Shown: positions 1 to 8,582 of the stretch, piece by piece
Layout of the letters: each line of letters starts with the position of its first letter
How positions within the stretch are numbered: position 1 is the first letter of the stretch
DNA from: an uncultured Rubrobacteraceae bacterium
GTDB taxonomy: Bacteria > Actinomycetota > Rubrobacteria > Rubrobacterales > Rubrobacteraceae
Direction: 5' to 3'
NCBI GenBank assembly: GCA_902806095.1
Contig: CADCVF010000009.1
Location: forward strand, 1 to 52,718
DNA: 52,718 bases
The notes under the pieces: model-generated
Database searches by the model: none
What the model was told of the DNA's origin: nothing
What the model saw: only the letters and a program-made list of their open reading frames with translations
Made by a program: the position numbers and the translations under genes

Positions 1-164
1 CTAACCGCCCGCCGCGCGGCCAGCAGCGCAAAGATCAAACCGCACAGTCCGCCGAGCGCAACGCCGCCCACGAGCGAGGCAAGCCCTATAGCCCAGATCA
101 CCGTCCCACCCAGGCATCCGACGGCGAGGCCGGCGATCATCCCTGTGGTGCGTGAGGAGTTCAT
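1..164 (-). CDS. Small glycine-rich membrane protein, partial (runs off left edge)
   Basis: The reading frame starts with an ATG at 164 whose ATGA overlaps the stop of the NADH dehydrogenase gene, so the two are translationally coupled. About 54 codons are visible. They encode hydrophobic stretches rich in Gly, Ala and Val (for example [20 protein letters not shown]), enough for two short transmembrane helices, and no stop is reached before the window ends. I do not recognise a family. The coupling suggests a small membrane partner of the upstream NDH-2, which itself has an unusual membrane N-terminus; that link is inference. The true length is unknown. Confidence 0.55.
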   Translation of the reverse strand, partial: MNSSRTTGMIAGLAVGCLGGTVIWAIGLASLVGGVALGGLCGLIFALLAARRAV

Positions 165-1837
165 TTGTCCAACTCGATCGTTTGTACGATATCGCGGGGG
201 AAGAACAATTCGATGTTCCAATCCACGAACACGCGCACCTTGCGCTCCAGCCCCGGCAGCTTGGACAGGTAGACGGCGCGCCACATCATCCAGGCCAGCA
301 GCCCCGAGAAGCGCACGCCCTTGATCTCGGCGCACGCGGTCTGGTGACCTACGATGCACAGCGTCCCCAGCCCGCCGAAGCGGAAAGGCTCGGGTGGTTT
401 TCCGCGCACGCCGGCATGGATGTTGTGGGCCAGTGCGTAGGCCTCGCGCAGCGCGAACTGGGCCGTGGGCGGGCAGGGATCGCCAGTCTTTATGTCCGTC
501 ACGGCGGCGCAGTCCCCCGCCGCCCACAGGCCCTCGTGACCCGGCACGGCCAGGTTGTCGTCCACCACCACCGCGCCGCGCTTGTCGCGCTCGACCGGCA
601 GGTCCTTCAGCAGCGGGTTCGGCGTCGTCCCCGCCGTCCAGATCAGGGTCTCGGCGCGGATCTCCTCGTCGGAGTCCAGCACGACCACGCCCCGTCGCGC
701 ATCGGCCACCCGGGTCTCCAGCTTGAACGTCACGCCCCGCTCCTTCATGCGCTCCAGCGCGTAAGCGGCCAGCGATTCGCTCAACTCCGGCAGGATACGA
801 TCCCGCGAGTGGAGCACCATTACCCGCAATTCCTCGGCCGGGACGTTGGGGTAATAGGTCAGCATGCCGCGCACGAAGTCGTTCAGTCCGCCGGCGATCT
901 CCGCACCCGCGAACCCGCTGCCTGCCACGACGAAAGTCAGCAGAGCCTGGCGGGCCTCCGGGTCCGGCTCGCGGTCGGCGCGCTCAAAGACGTCGATGAC
1001 GTGATTGCGGATGCGGATAGCGTCCGAGAGCGTCTTGAAGTCGAAGGCCTCCTCCCGGAGGGCCTCCATACCCAGGTAGTTCGAGACGGAGCCCACGGCC
1101 AGCACGAGATGGTCGTAAGCTAATTCGTCGCCCTCGTTCGAACCGGCATCCTCTTCCAACAGCACCCTGCGCCGTTCCACGTCGATCTCGCCTACCCGCC
1201 CGCGGACGACGACGGTACGGCGTAGGCTCGTGCGCAGCGGGCTGCTGATGTGCGTGGGCTCCAGGCTGCTCGCGGCCACCTCGGCCAGCATCGGCGTAAA
1301 CAGCAGCGCGTTGGTATCGCTCACCAGCGTGAACTGCACCGACGGGTCGGCGCCGAACTTCCTCTCCAGGTGTTCGGCCACTCCCACGCCTGCAAAGCCG
1401 CCGCCCAGTATCACCACGCGCGTCTCGATCTCCCGCTCGGGCGGGGCAGGTGTATGCTCCGGACCCAGCCACCAGAGGGCCAGATCCCCCAGCGCCTGAG
1501 CCAGCAGCCCCAGAGCCGCGCCGTACAGGACCCAGCCCACCAACCCCGGGAACAGCGCCAGCATTCCCTCGGCTGTCCACTGCGGCTGCCGGCCCGCCAG
1601 CAGCGGCAGCGCGATCACGCTGACCCCCGTCCAGAGCGGCACGCCCAGCGCCGCGGCGGTCATACCGCTGTCCACGTACGCGTGCGGCGACGGACGAAAG
1701 GCCAGAGCATAGCCGACGCCTGTCAGGGTCCCCAACAGTAATGCCAGTAGGGTGTCACCCAGCGTCGCCACCAGGGCTACGCTGCTCATCCCGCCGGCCA
1801 GAAAACCGATCACCGCACGCCTCGCATACCTATTCAT
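161..1837 (-). CDS. ndh: Type II NADH:quinone oxidoreductase-like flavoprotein with membrane N-terminus
   Basis: This 558-residue protein belongs to the NDH-2/FAD-dependent pyridine nucleotide disulfide oxidoreductase family, which transfers electrons from NADH to quinone without pumping protons. Residues 1 to about 120 contain several hydrophobic helices absent from ordinary NDH-2. The FAD-binding Rossmann motif follows ([18 protein letters not shown], near residue 141), then the NADH-binding motif ([16 protein letters not shown], near 305). An AGD segment (AAGDCAAV) marks the second FAD contact. The C-terminus ([20 protein letters not shown]) is the amphipathic membrane-anchor type. The start at 1837 has GAGG four bases upstream. 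An 11-bp-period repeat array at 1870-1902 lies in its promoter region. Confidence 0.88.
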   Translation of the reverse strand: MNRYARRAVIGFLAGGMSSVALVATLGDTLLALLLGTLTGVGYALAFRPSPHAYVDSGMTAAALGVPLWTGVSVIALPLLAGRQPQWTAEGMLALFPGLVGWVLYGAALGLLAQALGDLALWWLGPEHTPAPPEREIETRVVILGGGFAGVGVAEHLERKFGADPSVQFTLVSDTNALLFTPMLAEVAASSLEPTHISSPLRTSLRRTVVVRGRVGEIDVERRRVLLEEDAGSNEGDELAYDHLVLAVGSVSNYLGMEALREEAFDFKTLSDAIRIRNHVIDVFERADREPDPEARQALLTFVVAGSGFAGAEIAGGLNDFVRGMLTYYPNVPAEELRVMVLHSRDRILPELSESLAAYALERMKERGVTFKLETRVADARRGVVVLDSDEEIRAETLIWTAGTTPNPLLKDLPVERDKRGAVVVDDNLAVPGHEGLWAAGDCAAVTDIKTGDPCPPTAQFALREAYALAHNIHAGVRGKPPEPFRFGGLGTLCIVGHQTACAEIKGVRFSGLLAWMMWRAVYLSKLPGLERKVRVFVDWNIELFFPRDIVQTIELDK

Positions 1838-1869
1838 ATCCTCAAGTATCGTCCCGAATTATTGTGAGA

Positions 1870-1902
1870 AGCTTACGTGTTGCTTACGATTTAGTTACGG
1901 TG
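1870..1902. promoter_or_regulatory. Three 11-bp-period direct repeats upstream of ndh
   Basis: On the plus strand three consecutive 11-base units read AGCTTACGTGT, TGCTTACGATT and TAGTTACGGTG. The TTACG core recurs at exact one-helical-turn spacing. The array lies 33 to 65 bases upstream of the ndh start, where the -35 region would fall, and an AT-rich stretch (CAATAAT on the minus strand, near 1860-1866) could be the -10. Winged-helix OmpR/PhoB-family regulators typically bind such 11-bp direct repeats. Assigning it to such a regulator is inference. Confidence 0.45.
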
Positions 1903-2222
1903 TGCGTTGCCGGCTTTCCCCTGCAGCGGAAGGGTTCGGCATTGAAGGAGTTGGTCCCACACATCGTCTTCAACCAGAAAGCCCCACCGGAGAGCTACTT
2001 CCCAGGCCCCGAGCACTGGGTCACGGCAGCGCCGGAGTCTCCCGACGCCCCGCCCACGCCGGCCCTCACGAGCGGCCTGTGCCAGCCGCCGGTCCACGCC
2101 ATCGCCGCTCTACGAATTTAGCACTGTCCGGATCACGACTATGGCTGCCAGGAATTGAACACCGCCGTCATTGCGGAAATTCTTCCTCGGGCAACGAAAC
2201 GTACACGGAGAGCAGCTTCACC
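1903..2222. other. Intergenic stretch without recognisable gene
   Basis: Between the repeat array upstream of ndh and the cold-shock remnant I see no frame with recognisable homology, a good ribosome-binding site or a clear hairpin. A 68-codon minus-strand frame at 1891-2097 is Arg-rich and compositionally noncoding in appearance, so I do not call it. Confidence 0.5.
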
Positions 2223-2372
2223 CTACGGCTCACCATCCTTCCAGACGTTGCGTGCCGTGTGATCCGTCTCGTTCTCGACCAGTTCGAAGCTCACCGGCGT
2301 GCCCGCTTTCAGGGCGCGGTAGCCTTCACCCGGGATGGTGGTGAAGTTAAAGGCGGTCCGCTTCGAGTTGCC
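2223..2372 (-). pseudogene. Cold-shock domain (CspA-type) C-terminal remnant
   Basis: On the minus strand a frame reading FNFTTIPGEGYRALKAGTPV, then SFELVENETDHTARNVW, ends at a TAG at 2223-2225. This matches the second half of CspA-family cold-shock proteins (FVHFTTI, GYRTL.EGQ.V.FE, A.NV). The conserved N-terminal half with the RNA-binding motifs KGFGFI and the start VKWFN is missing. Upstream the frame runs into the 3' end of the antiporter gene with no start codon and no ribosome-binding site. I read it as a 5'-truncated pseudogene. Its boundary with non-homologous sequence is about 2372, but the exact breakpoint cannot be fixed by eye. Confidence 0.6.
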
Positions 2373-2388
2373 TCGGCCTGTGGTCAGG

Positions 2389-3603
2389 TCATCGAGTCCG
2401 TCTCGCTGGGTCGGTCGCGACCGGTTCTTTGCTGGCTCGTAGGAGCGTGAGGGCGCCGAGCGGGAAGAGCACCACCGACAGCAGCCCGGCCACCACCATG
2501 GCGGCCCCGGTCGCGGGACTCAGTATGCCCAACTCCATCCCAATCCCCGTGGCGGCGACGATAAACGGAAGCGAGGTCGCCTGCAAGAGCCCGGCCGCCA
2601 AAGAGCCCCTGTCACCGACCATCGGCCTGTACAGGAGCGCCGGCAACCCGCGGGCGAGCAGCAGGGCAAGGAGGAATACGGGCACCAGCGCGAACGCTGC
2701 CCCACCCGCGAACAGCGCTTGCACATCGAGCTGTATCCCGCTGGTGACAAAGAAGAAAGGTATGAAGACGCCGAAGCCTACAGCTTCGAGCTTCGTACGG
2801 AAACGCGGATGTGTCATCATCTTGTCCCGGTCCAGCAACCCGAGTACCGCGCCAGCGATGAACGCGCCCAGGATGACCTCCAGCCCCAGGAGTTGGGCGA
2901 GCGTGGCGAAGCCGAAGAGCAAGAGCAAGGCTCCCCGGACCCGAATCTGGGCACTGGAGTCCTGTAATCTTCTCAGGGCCGAGCTCAAACGGCTCGAGTG
3001 TTCGACCCCGCCCAGTGCCAGCCCTATGACCGTCACCAACAGGATGAAGCCCCCGATCAAAAGGAGCGTGGATCCAACGCTACTTGAATCCCCGGAGAAG
3101 AATAGCGACAGCAGGATGATCGCGCCGAAATCGGCTATCGACGAGCCTGCGATGACGAGTTGGCCGAGCGTGGTGCCGCCCTGTCCCGCATCGGTGAGCA
3201 CCGGGATCACGATGCCTAAGGAGGTCGCTGACAAGATGATCGCCACGAGCAGCGGAGCCTGGATGAAACCAGCAGCTTTGAGTACCCATGCGATGCCTAG
3301 CGCAACCGCCAGGGATAGCACGAATCCGGTGGCGGCACTTCGCAACAGCCCGCCCCGGAGGCGGGCGAAGTCGATCTCTAGCCCCGCCAGGAAGAGCAGG
3401 AACGCGAGCCCGATCAAAGCCAGGACCTGCAGCGGCAGGTCTACCTCGATGAACCCGAAGACCGCGGGACCGATCACGATTCCGGCAACTATCTCCAGAA
3501 CAACCGAAGGAAGACGCAAAGAGGGTACCAGGCCCAGGCCAAGCGGTACCAGGAAGGCGATCGCCGCGACAACGAGTACGCCCGTCAAAGAGATATCGGG
3601 CAT
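2389..3603 (-). CDS. Cation:proton antiporter, CPA2/KefB-like membrane domain
   Basis: The 404-residue protein is almost entirely hydrophobic, with about 11 to 12 predicted transmembrane helices. It carries the family signatures of a CPA2 exchanger core: PSVVLEIVAGIVIGPAVFGF near the N-terminus, FLLFLAGLEID, ILSATSLGIVIPVL, and the ion-pathway segment AGSSIADFGAIILL with the conserved acidic residue. It ends directly after the membrane core, so it lacks the cytosolic RCK/TrkA-N domain found in full KefB/KefC. It would exchange Na+ or K+ for H+ across the inner membrane. The ATG at 3603 follows GGAGGAG with long spacing; a TTG at 3606 is an alternative. It lies downstream of truncated transaldolase and transketolase genes on the same strand. 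Confidence 0.85.
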   Translation of the reverse strand: MPDISLTGVLVVAAIAFLVPLGLGLVPSLRLPSVVLEIVAGIVIGPAVFGFIEVDLPLQVLALIGLAFLLFLAGLEIDFARLRGGLLRSAATGFVLSLAVALGIAWVLKAAGFIQAPLLVAIILSATSLGIVIPVLTDAGQGGTTLGQLVIAGSSIADFGAIILLSLFFSGDSSSVGSTLLLIGGFILLVTVIGLALGGVEHSSRLSSALRRLQDSSAQIRVRGALLLLFGFATLAQLLGLEVILGAFIAGAVLGLLDRDKMMTHPRFRTKLEAVGFGVFIPFFFVTSGIQLDVQALFAGGAAFALVPVFLLALLLARGLPALLYRPMVGDRGSLAAGLLQATSLPFIVAATGIGMELGILSPATGAAMVVAGLLSVVLFPLGALTLLRASKEPVATDPARRTR

Positions 3604-3721
3604 CAAAGCTCTCGGCTCCTCCGCTGGCCGGATCTCCGGCTCATCGGGTTATTCTTTCGGTTCATTCGCCAGTTCCATAGTCGAGGGGCGTTGGCATCCA
3701 AACCCTTCATCGCGGTGCTCT

Positions 3722-3889
3722 CTATTTTTCGAAGATCGTGGGGTTCGAGGTGACGCCACGGACGCCGACGTCGATGGCCCGCTGCAATTCACCCTGCGTG
3801 ATCAACGACCGGCAGATGTAGTCGAGCCAGACGGCCTGGCCAAGGTCGGCGAGCTCGTGAGCCTTCGTTCTCGTTCTCTCTTTCTGCAT
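3722..3889 (-). pseudogene. tal: Transaldolase N-terminal fragment
   Basis: This 55-codon frame starts at an ATG preceded by a strong ribosome-binding site (AGAGGAGGAAC). It matches the first part of actinobacterial transaldolase: ELADLGQAVWLDYICRSLIT, then RGVTSNPTIFEK. Immediately after FEK, where the family continues with AI, a TAG stops it. Intact transaldolase is about 350 to 370 residues, and the catalytic Schiff-base lysine lies in the missing part. The downstream 120 bases hold no transaldolase-like sequence in any frame, so about 85% of the gene has been deleted. The remnant overlaps the stop of a 36-codon frame (TGATG). Confidence 0.8.
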
Positions 3890-3999
3890 CAGTTCCTCCT
3901 CTTGGGTTGGTAACTACGATCGGGCTGACCCTGTCGCCGTCGCGCCTTCGTGTGGTCGGTCGACTCGTAGTCGGGGAAGCGGGCACGATACCCGCGCAC
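3889..3999 (-). CDS. Short 36-codon frame with strong RBS between tkt' and tal'
   Basis: A GTG at 3999 is preceded by AAGGAGGAG at good spacing. The frame runs 36 codons (starting VRGYRARFPDYESTDHTK) and stops at a TGA that overlaps the transaldolase ATG. The spacing and overlap look like real operon architecture. The sequence is highly charged and I do not recognise it. It may be the relic of a gene deleted between the transketolase and transaldolase fragments, or a chance frame. Low confidence. Confidence 0.25.
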   Translation of the reverse strand: MRGYRARFPDYESTDHTKARRRQGQPDRSYQPKRRN

Positions 4000-4000
4000 T

Positions 4001-4417
4001 TCACTCCTCCTTATTCATGACTTGCACGAGGCTCTGATCCGGTGAGCCCGACGGGCGGACCATCACCTGGGCCCTTGCCGCCTCTACGACGCGCTCGGGG
4101 TGCCCAGGCGTTTTCGAGCCCCACTGCCGGAAGCGCTTGAGTTCCTCCAGTGGCAGGTCGTAGCCGTAGAGGTGCAGCAGCGCGTAGAGCAGCGTCGAGG
4201 CATGGCCGGGCGAGAGAACGAAGCGGTCCCGATCCGGCCAATCCGGGTTCTCCGGGTTGTGCTTGAGGAAACGGTCCCAAAGTGTATAGGCCATCGCCGC
4301 AGCCCCCATCGGCGTGCCGGGGTGGCCGGAGCCCGCCTTCTGGACCGTATCCACGGCCAGAAAACGTATGACGTTTATGCTGTTGCGGTCGACCAGGGCG
4401 TTCTCGGTGTTGATCAT
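4001..4417 (-). pseudogene. tkt: Transketolase N-terminal fragment
   Basis: From the ATG at 4417 the frame encodes the first ~105 residues of transketolase: [58 protein letters not shown] and [13 protein letters not shown]. These include the SGHPG and SPGHAS segments that contact substrate and thiamine diphosphate. After GHPE it switches to about 30 unrelated residues and stops (138 codons in all, against about 620 to 670 for the family). The GDG thiamine-binding motif and the whole pyrimidine and C-terminal domains are absent, so it cannot be an active transketolase. An in-frame ATG at 4504 overlaps the msrAB stop (TGATG); the family match starts at 4417. Confidence 0.82.
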
Positions 4418-4503
4418 GGCCCGCCTACTTTCCTCGATGTTTCGCAGCGAGCCGTCCTTCGGTTTCTTGGGCCCGTCCGCCAAGTGCGTCCCCTCGATCC
4501 GCA

Positions 4504-5568
4504 TCAGCGCCGCTGCAAGTCGAGCGCGACGCTGTTCATGCACCAACGTTGCCCGCCGGCCTCCTTCGGCCCGTCGTCAAAGACGTGTCCTACGTGGGAG
4601 TGGCAGCGGGCGCAGCGCGCCTCGGTGCGGACCATCCCGTGCGAGCGGTCCTCGACGAGCTCGACGGCATCCGGTGAGACGGCCTCGGTGAAGCTAGGCC
4701 AGCCGGTGCCCGAATGGTACTTCGTGCGGGCGTCGAAGAGTGGGTTGCCGCAGACCGCGCAGCGGTAGAGGCCATCCTCGTTGGCGTCTACGTACTCGCC
4801 GGAGAACGGCGGCTCGGTGCCCGCCTTGCGCAACACGGCGTACTGCTCAGGCGAGAGGCGCTCGCGCCACTCCGCGTCGCTGCTCGGCACCGGTCGAAGG
4901 GCATCGTCAGTCTCGCGCTGGGTGACCGTCCCTACCGAGCAGGCCACGCCGGTCCCCGCCAGCCCGCAGTAGCCGTCCGGCACCTTGTGCAGGTACTGCT
5001 GGTGATAGTCCTCGGCGTAGTAGAAGGGGCCAGCAGGGGCGATCTCCGTGGTGATAGGACGGAAGTTAGCGTGCCGCAGGGCGTGGTCGTACGCGCCGCG
5101 CGTCGCCTCAGCGGCCCGTCGCTGATCGTCGCCTGTGTAGTAGACGGCGGAGCGGTACTGCGTTCCGGCGTCGTTGCCCTGCCGCATACCCTGGGTCGGG
5201 TCGTGGGCCTCGAAGAAGATCGTGAGCAAGTCCTCGTAGGAGACCTTCGCCGGGTCGAAGACGGCGAGCACCGCCTCGGCGTGCCCGGTGCGACCCGAGC
5301 AGACTTCCTTGTAGGTCGGGTTCGGCGTGAAGCCTCCCGCGTAGCCTGCGGCGGTCGTGTAGATCCCATCGGTCTGCCAGAACAGGCGCTCGGCTCCCCA
5401 GAAGCAGCCGAGCGCGAACACCGCCGTCAGGAGGCCGTCGGGGAACGGCGGTCGGATCGGTGTGCCGAATACGGCGTGCTGCGCGGGGACGGCGAACGCC
5501 GGCCGGTCGCGGCCGGGCAAGGCCTTGCCTGGCGTGATCATCCTGGATTTGCGGCGGCCGAAAAACAT
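4504..5568 (-). CDS. msrAB: Fused peptide methionine sulfoxide reductase MsrA-MsrB
   Basis: This 354-residue bifunctional repair enzyme reduces both stereoisomers of oxidised methionine in proteins. Residues ~50-205 form MsrA, with the catalytic GCFWG motif and [17 protein letters not shown]. Residues ~225-354 form MsrB, with two CxxC zinc ligand pairs (CAVC and CARC), the segment [10 protein letters not shown] and the catalytic cysteine in [10 protein letters not shown]. The start at 5568 is preceded by ACGGAGGTAAGAGA. The gene appears complete and is the only full gene between the SDR remnant upstream and the transketolase fragment downstream. No export signal is evident, so it should act in the cytoplasm. 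Confidence 0.93.
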   Translation of the reverse strand: MFFGRRKSRMITPGKALPGRDRPAFAVPAQHAVFGTPIRPPFPDGLLTAVFALGCFWGAERLFWQTDGIYTTAAGYAGGFTPNPTYKEVCSGRTGHAEAVLAVFDPAKVSYEDLLTIFFEAHDPTQGMRQGNDAGTQYRSAVYYTGDDQRRAAEATRGAYDHALRHANFRPITTEIAPAGPFYYAEDYHQQYLHKVPDGYCGLAGTGVACSVGTVTQRETDDALRPVPSSDAEWRERLSPEQYAVLRKAGTEPPFSGEYVDANEDGLYRCAVCGNPLFDARTKYHSGTGWPSFTEAVSPDAVELVEDRSHGMVRTEARCARCHSHVGHVFDDGPKEAGGQRWCMNSVALDLQRR

Positions 5569-5647
5569 TCTCTTACCTCCGTAGGTTTCGTGGCTCTCCC
5601 CTGAGTCGGTCGAGGATGGAGCCGTTCGGGCGTCGGTTCGTCTATCG

Positions 5648-5956
5648 TCAGGCCCCTTGTCCCGCGCTCTGCATGAGCCCGCCGTCCATGTAGTAGGTGG
5701 ACCCGGTCACGTAGTCGGCCTCGTTGGAGGCGAGAAAGACGGCGAGGCGGCCGATCTCCGCGGGGAGGGCGGCGTGCTTCCAGGAGATGCTCTGGACCTG
5801 CTGCTCGCGGAACTCGGGGTCGTCTATCGTCTCCTGGCCGAAGGGTGTCAGCACCATGCCGGGCCCGATATTGTTGACGTTGATCTTGTGCGGGGCGAGC
5901 TCGAGGGCGAGGGTGCGGGTGAGGTTGCGGATCGCCCCTTTGGAGCAACATCCTCG
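5648..5956 (-). pseudogene. Short-chain dehydrogenase/reductase C-terminal half (fused to GH15 remnant)
   Basis: The frame contains SKGAIRNLTRTLALELAPHK, then INVNNIGPGMVLTPFGQETI and [12 protein letters not shown] before its stop at 5648. These are the helix carrying the catalytic Lys, the NN.I.PG loop and the YVTG..Y.DGG C-terminus of glucose-1-dehydrogenase-like SDRs. The N-terminal TGxxxGIG cofactor motif, the catalytic Ser and the Tyr of YxxxK are gone. Immediately upstream, near 5956, the sequence becomes glycoside hydrolase family 15 in a different frame. This is therefore the 3' part of a gene whose 5' half was lost in a deletion that joined it to the neighbouring gene. Confidence 0.78.
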
Positions 5957-6440
5957 ACTTCCAGAGGACATCCGGCGACCAGTTGAAGCTCGGCTGGACC
6001 GCCCCGGGCGACGACCCCGATCTCTGTCGGTAACACGAGCGGGGTGATAAGAGCATACTCCGGGCGCGGGACGAACTCCAACGCCATCTCGACCTCGCCC
6101 TCGACCCTCCGCAACAAGGCTGAGGAGCGCGAACACCGATGTCGTGTCCCCGGGCGCCGCTCTCCAACGCCAGGGCGTCCGTCACGGCAACCTGCCCCTG
6201 TGGGGTCCGAAACACCGTCCGCAGGACCATCGTGTCTCCCAGATAAGCTCGCTCGGCATCGAACTCCCCGAACGGGCGGATGGACCAGTGCCCGCCTTTC
6301 TCGTCCAGGAGGCGGGCGAAAACGGAGGGCGAGTCGAACCGTGGCGCGCAGTACCTGTCCACGGAGCCGTCTCGGCCTACCAGGGCGGCCGAATGGCAGT
6401 CGGATAGCAGAGCGAAATCCCCCACCGAGGCTTCAGTCAT
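5957..6440 (-). pseudogene. Glycoside hydrolase family 15 (glucoamylase/trehalase-like) N-terminal fragment, frameshifted
   Basis: The ATG at 6440 follows AAGGAGA and overlaps the stop of the preceding GH15 fragment (ATGA). The sequence matches the start of GH15 proteins: ALLSDCHSAALVGRDGSVDR, RFDSPSVFARLLDEKGG and VTDALALESGARGHDIG. Near 6120 the match jumps to another frame (LLRRVEGEVEMALEFVPRPE, then GGPAELQLVAGCPLEVED), which implies a one-base deletion. It then ends at the junction with the SDR remnant near 5956. Only about 160 of the ~600 family residues remain and the (alpha/alpha)6 catalytic barrel is missing. Confidence 0.75.
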
Positions 6441-6700
6441 GCCGCGTCTCCTTTCCGGAACCCGCGGCCGGTTGTACTGGCCGGCTCTCCGCACGAAGGT
6501 AGAGTTGCTGGCTGCGGACGTAGTCCCGAGGAAGCCAACTTGAAGTGTCCACCCTTCTCGTCGTCCAGGATGACGCCAAAGACGCTCGGGGCGTCCAACC
6601 TCGGGAGGCAGAGCCAATCCGTGGTCCCGTCGATCCCGACCAGCGCCGCCGTGTGCGGGTCGCCTATCACCTCGTGGTCCTCTGTGGGGAAGTATCCCAT
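6437..6700 (-). pseudogene. Second GH15-type N-terminal fragment
   Basis: This 87-codon frame begins at an ATG with a good site (GAGGAGAAAC), 15 bases after the 6-phosphogluconate dehydrogenase stop. Its first ~55 residues match the GH15 N-terminal region: EDHEVIGDPHTAALVGIDGT, TDWLCLPRLDAPSVFGVILD and DEKGGHFKL. The remainder (from about residue 56) is unrelated and reaches a stop that overlaps the start of the next GH15 fragment. Two tandem GH15 paralogues therefore once stood here, and the first has lost almost everything after its N-terminal signature. GH15 genes are often found with trehalose or glycogen metabolism, which would fit the adjacent pentose phosphate genes. Confidence 0.7.
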
Positions 6701-6715
6701 GTTTCTCCTCGTCCG

Positions 6716-7609
6716 CTACTTTTCCTCTATCGGGTGGCCGCCGTACTCGTGACGCATGACCGCCACCGCCTTCGCCCAGGGACGATCGGCGTCGCGGGAC
6801 TCGTAGAAGCCCCAGACTGCCTGGGCGAGCAGCGGGATCGGGACCTCCTTCTCCATCGCGTACTGGACGCCCCAGACCTGCTCGCCGGTGTCCTCGACCT
6901 GGGACTCGATCGAGGAGAGGTCACCGTACTCCCGGAACCCCACTTCCATCAGCTCTACCAGCCAACTCCGGACCACCGAGCCGTGGTTCCAGTTGTGGAA
7001 CAGGGCGGGCATGTCGAGCACGTATTCCGAGCGCATCAAGAGCTCGACTCCTTCCCCGATGGCCTGCACCATACCGAACTCGATCATGTTATGCATCAGC
7101 TTGACGAAGTGTCCCGACCCGGCCGGCCCCACATGCAGGTAGCCGTCCTCCACCGCGAGGTCCTCGAAGAGCGGTTTGACGAGCAAAAACGCCTCACCGT
7201 CACCTCCGACCATGAAGCACGCTCCCCGGCGCGCCCCCTTGACGCCGCCGCTCGTCCCGCAATCGAGGAAGTGTACGCCGCGCTCGCGGAGCTTCGCGTA
7301 GCGGCGTTTGGAGTCCTCCCAGTGGGAGTTGCCGGCCTCGACGATCACGTCCCCGGCCTCCAAGTGCTCGCCAAGCTCGTTCACGGTCTGCTCGGTCGGT
7401 TCCCCGGCGGGAACATAGATAAAGACGACGCGCGGCGACGGCAGGGCCTCGACGAGCCCGCTCAAAGAATCCGTGAACGTCACGCCCGCGTCTGCGAACT
7501 CCTCCCTCTTCCCGGACTTCGAGTATCCGACGACCTCGTGATTTTTCTCCAGGGCCTGGAGGGCGAGGTTCCCGCCCATCCGTCCTAGTCCGACGATGCC
7601 AATTTTCAT
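6716..7609 (-). CDS. gnd: 6-phosphogluconate dehydrogenase, decarboxylating (short form)
   Basis: This 297-residue enzyme oxidises 6-phosphogluconate to ribulose 5-phosphate and CO2 with reduction of NAD(P)+. The N-terminal Rossmann motif (MKIGIVGLGRMGGNLALQAL) is followed by the substrate-binding LDCGTSGGVKGARRGACFMV segment. The catalytic region GHFVKLMHNMIEFGMVQAIG contains the active-site Lys and His-Asn. The length matches the short GndA-type family rather than the 470-residue E. coli form. The start at 7609 follows GAGGAGAGGAG. It heads the minus-strand row of GH15, SDR, transketolase and transaldolase remnants, and looks like the surviving member of a pentose phosphate operon. Confidence 0.92.
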   Translation of the reverse strand: MKIGIVGLGRMGGNLALQALEKNHEVVGYSKSGKREEFADAGVTFTDSLSGLVEALPSPRVVFIYVPAGEPTEQTVNELGEHLEAGDVIVEAGNSHWEDSKRRYAKLRERGVHFLDCGTSGGVKGARRGACFMVGGDGEAFLLVKPLFEDLAVEDGYLHVGPAGSGHFVKLMHNMIEFGMVQAIGEGVELLMRSEYVLDMPALFHNWNHGSVVRSWLVELMEVGFREYGDLSSIESQVEDTGEQVWGVQYAMEKEVPIPLLAQAVWGFYESRDADRPWAKAVAVMRHEYGGHPIEEK

Positions 7610-7898
7610 GACTCTCCTCTCCTCTGGAATGGTTAAAGTTCCAGCCGTTCTAGTACCTCCAGATCTCTGCCCTCACTACCGTTCCGCTGTGTGTAACTCG
7701 CAGTAAGGCGCACTCCAGGCGGGTCCCCATGCCGGGACAAACTACCCTCCGCGGGACGTTGGTTTTCTAGCCGGCTTATCAACTTCGATTTCCAGGTCCC
7801 GGTTGCAAAGACCGTCGCTTGACTTGGATCCAGTCTTTAGCTTGCGTTTCATCCGTGGCGTAGATTGGACACGACGAATGTTACGCAGTCCTTGTCAA
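7610..7898. other. Upstream region of gnd, no gene seen
   Basis: About 290 bases between gnd and the IS630 remnant contain no frame I can support. The gnd promoter should lie here on the minus strand, but I could not pick convincing -35 and -10 boxes. Confidence 0.4.
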
Positions 7899-8337
7899 TC
7901 ACTTACAAGACTCTAAACAACTCAGCTCCGGCTTCCCGCAGCCGGGGAAATCCGAACAGTAGCGTCGAAGCGTCGGCACATCTACATCAAGGATGTCCCG
8001 AGGGAAGATCCACGAGCGTTGGTAAAGGGGGCCAGGCATTCTCGGAGAGCCATCGCCCGACGGTTGCTCCCGAGATATCGGCCACGACGAGACCCCGAGC
8101 CATCGTCTCCCGCGCCCCTTCGCCGGCACTCCAGCGGCTCAAGGGGACTCCGCTGGTGAACGGCAACTCACAAGCGATAGCCTTCACCTCCATCCTAGCT
8201 TCGGGGGAAAAGACCGGCGGTCTGCCGGAGCGGGGTCAAGTGTCCAACTTCTCCGCGATCTCCTTGTTGGAGGTTCCCTCGCCGGCTAACAGCACGATCC
8301 TGGTGAGCTCGGTGCGATAAGGACTTCGGGTGGGCAT
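7899..8337 (-). pseudogene. IS630-family transposase N-terminal remnant
   Basis: From an ATG at 8337 preceded by GGGAGAAGGG the frame reads RTELTRIVLLAGEGTSNKEI, the helix-turn-helix start of IS630-type transposases. A TGA at 8236-8238 interrupts it. The same frame resumes with PRSGRPPVFSPEARMEVKAI, then LSRWSAGEGARETMARGLVV and GATVGRWLSEN. About 25 family residues between the two parts are missing. Near 8040 the match shifts frame (RSWIFPRD). The catalytic DDE domain is absent. The element is dead and both ends are lost; no terminal inverted repeats were identified. Confidence 0.75.
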
Positions 8338-8492
8338 CCCTTCTCCCTTCTGGAGAGTGCGATGTTCACGGAAACACTATCGTGCGACGGAGAGAATCAA
8401 TCACAAAGAAATTCAGTCAGAGACCTCTTATACCGAATCCGGGTGAACAGTGACGCCAGCAGGCACGGACCTACGTCTTCTACTACCCGTGG

Positions 8493-8512
8493 ATTCCCGC
8501 TTTCGCGGGAAT
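8493..8512. repeat. REP-like perfect palindrome
   Basis: A perfect 8-bp inverted repeat with a 4-base loop, ATTCCCGC-TTTC-GCGGGAAT. It sits in intergenic DNA next to the transposase remnant. Its form resembles short mobile-type palindromes found in many bacteria (compare the ATTCCC-N8-GGGAAT dRS3 type of Neisseria). A second copy was not found in this window. Confidence 0.6.
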
Positions 8513-8582
8513 GACGAAGGGGAAGGGTCATAGTGTGTGCTCGCAACCGGAAAGCGAGACCATACAAGCGGATTCGGTATCA

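Noticed and set aside
2429-3913. Long plus-strand open frame (494 codons) over the antiporter gene
   Set aside because: It is antisense to a clear membrane antiporter, very rich in Ser, Pro, Thr and Arg, and has no recognisable domain. It is a high-GC shadow frame.
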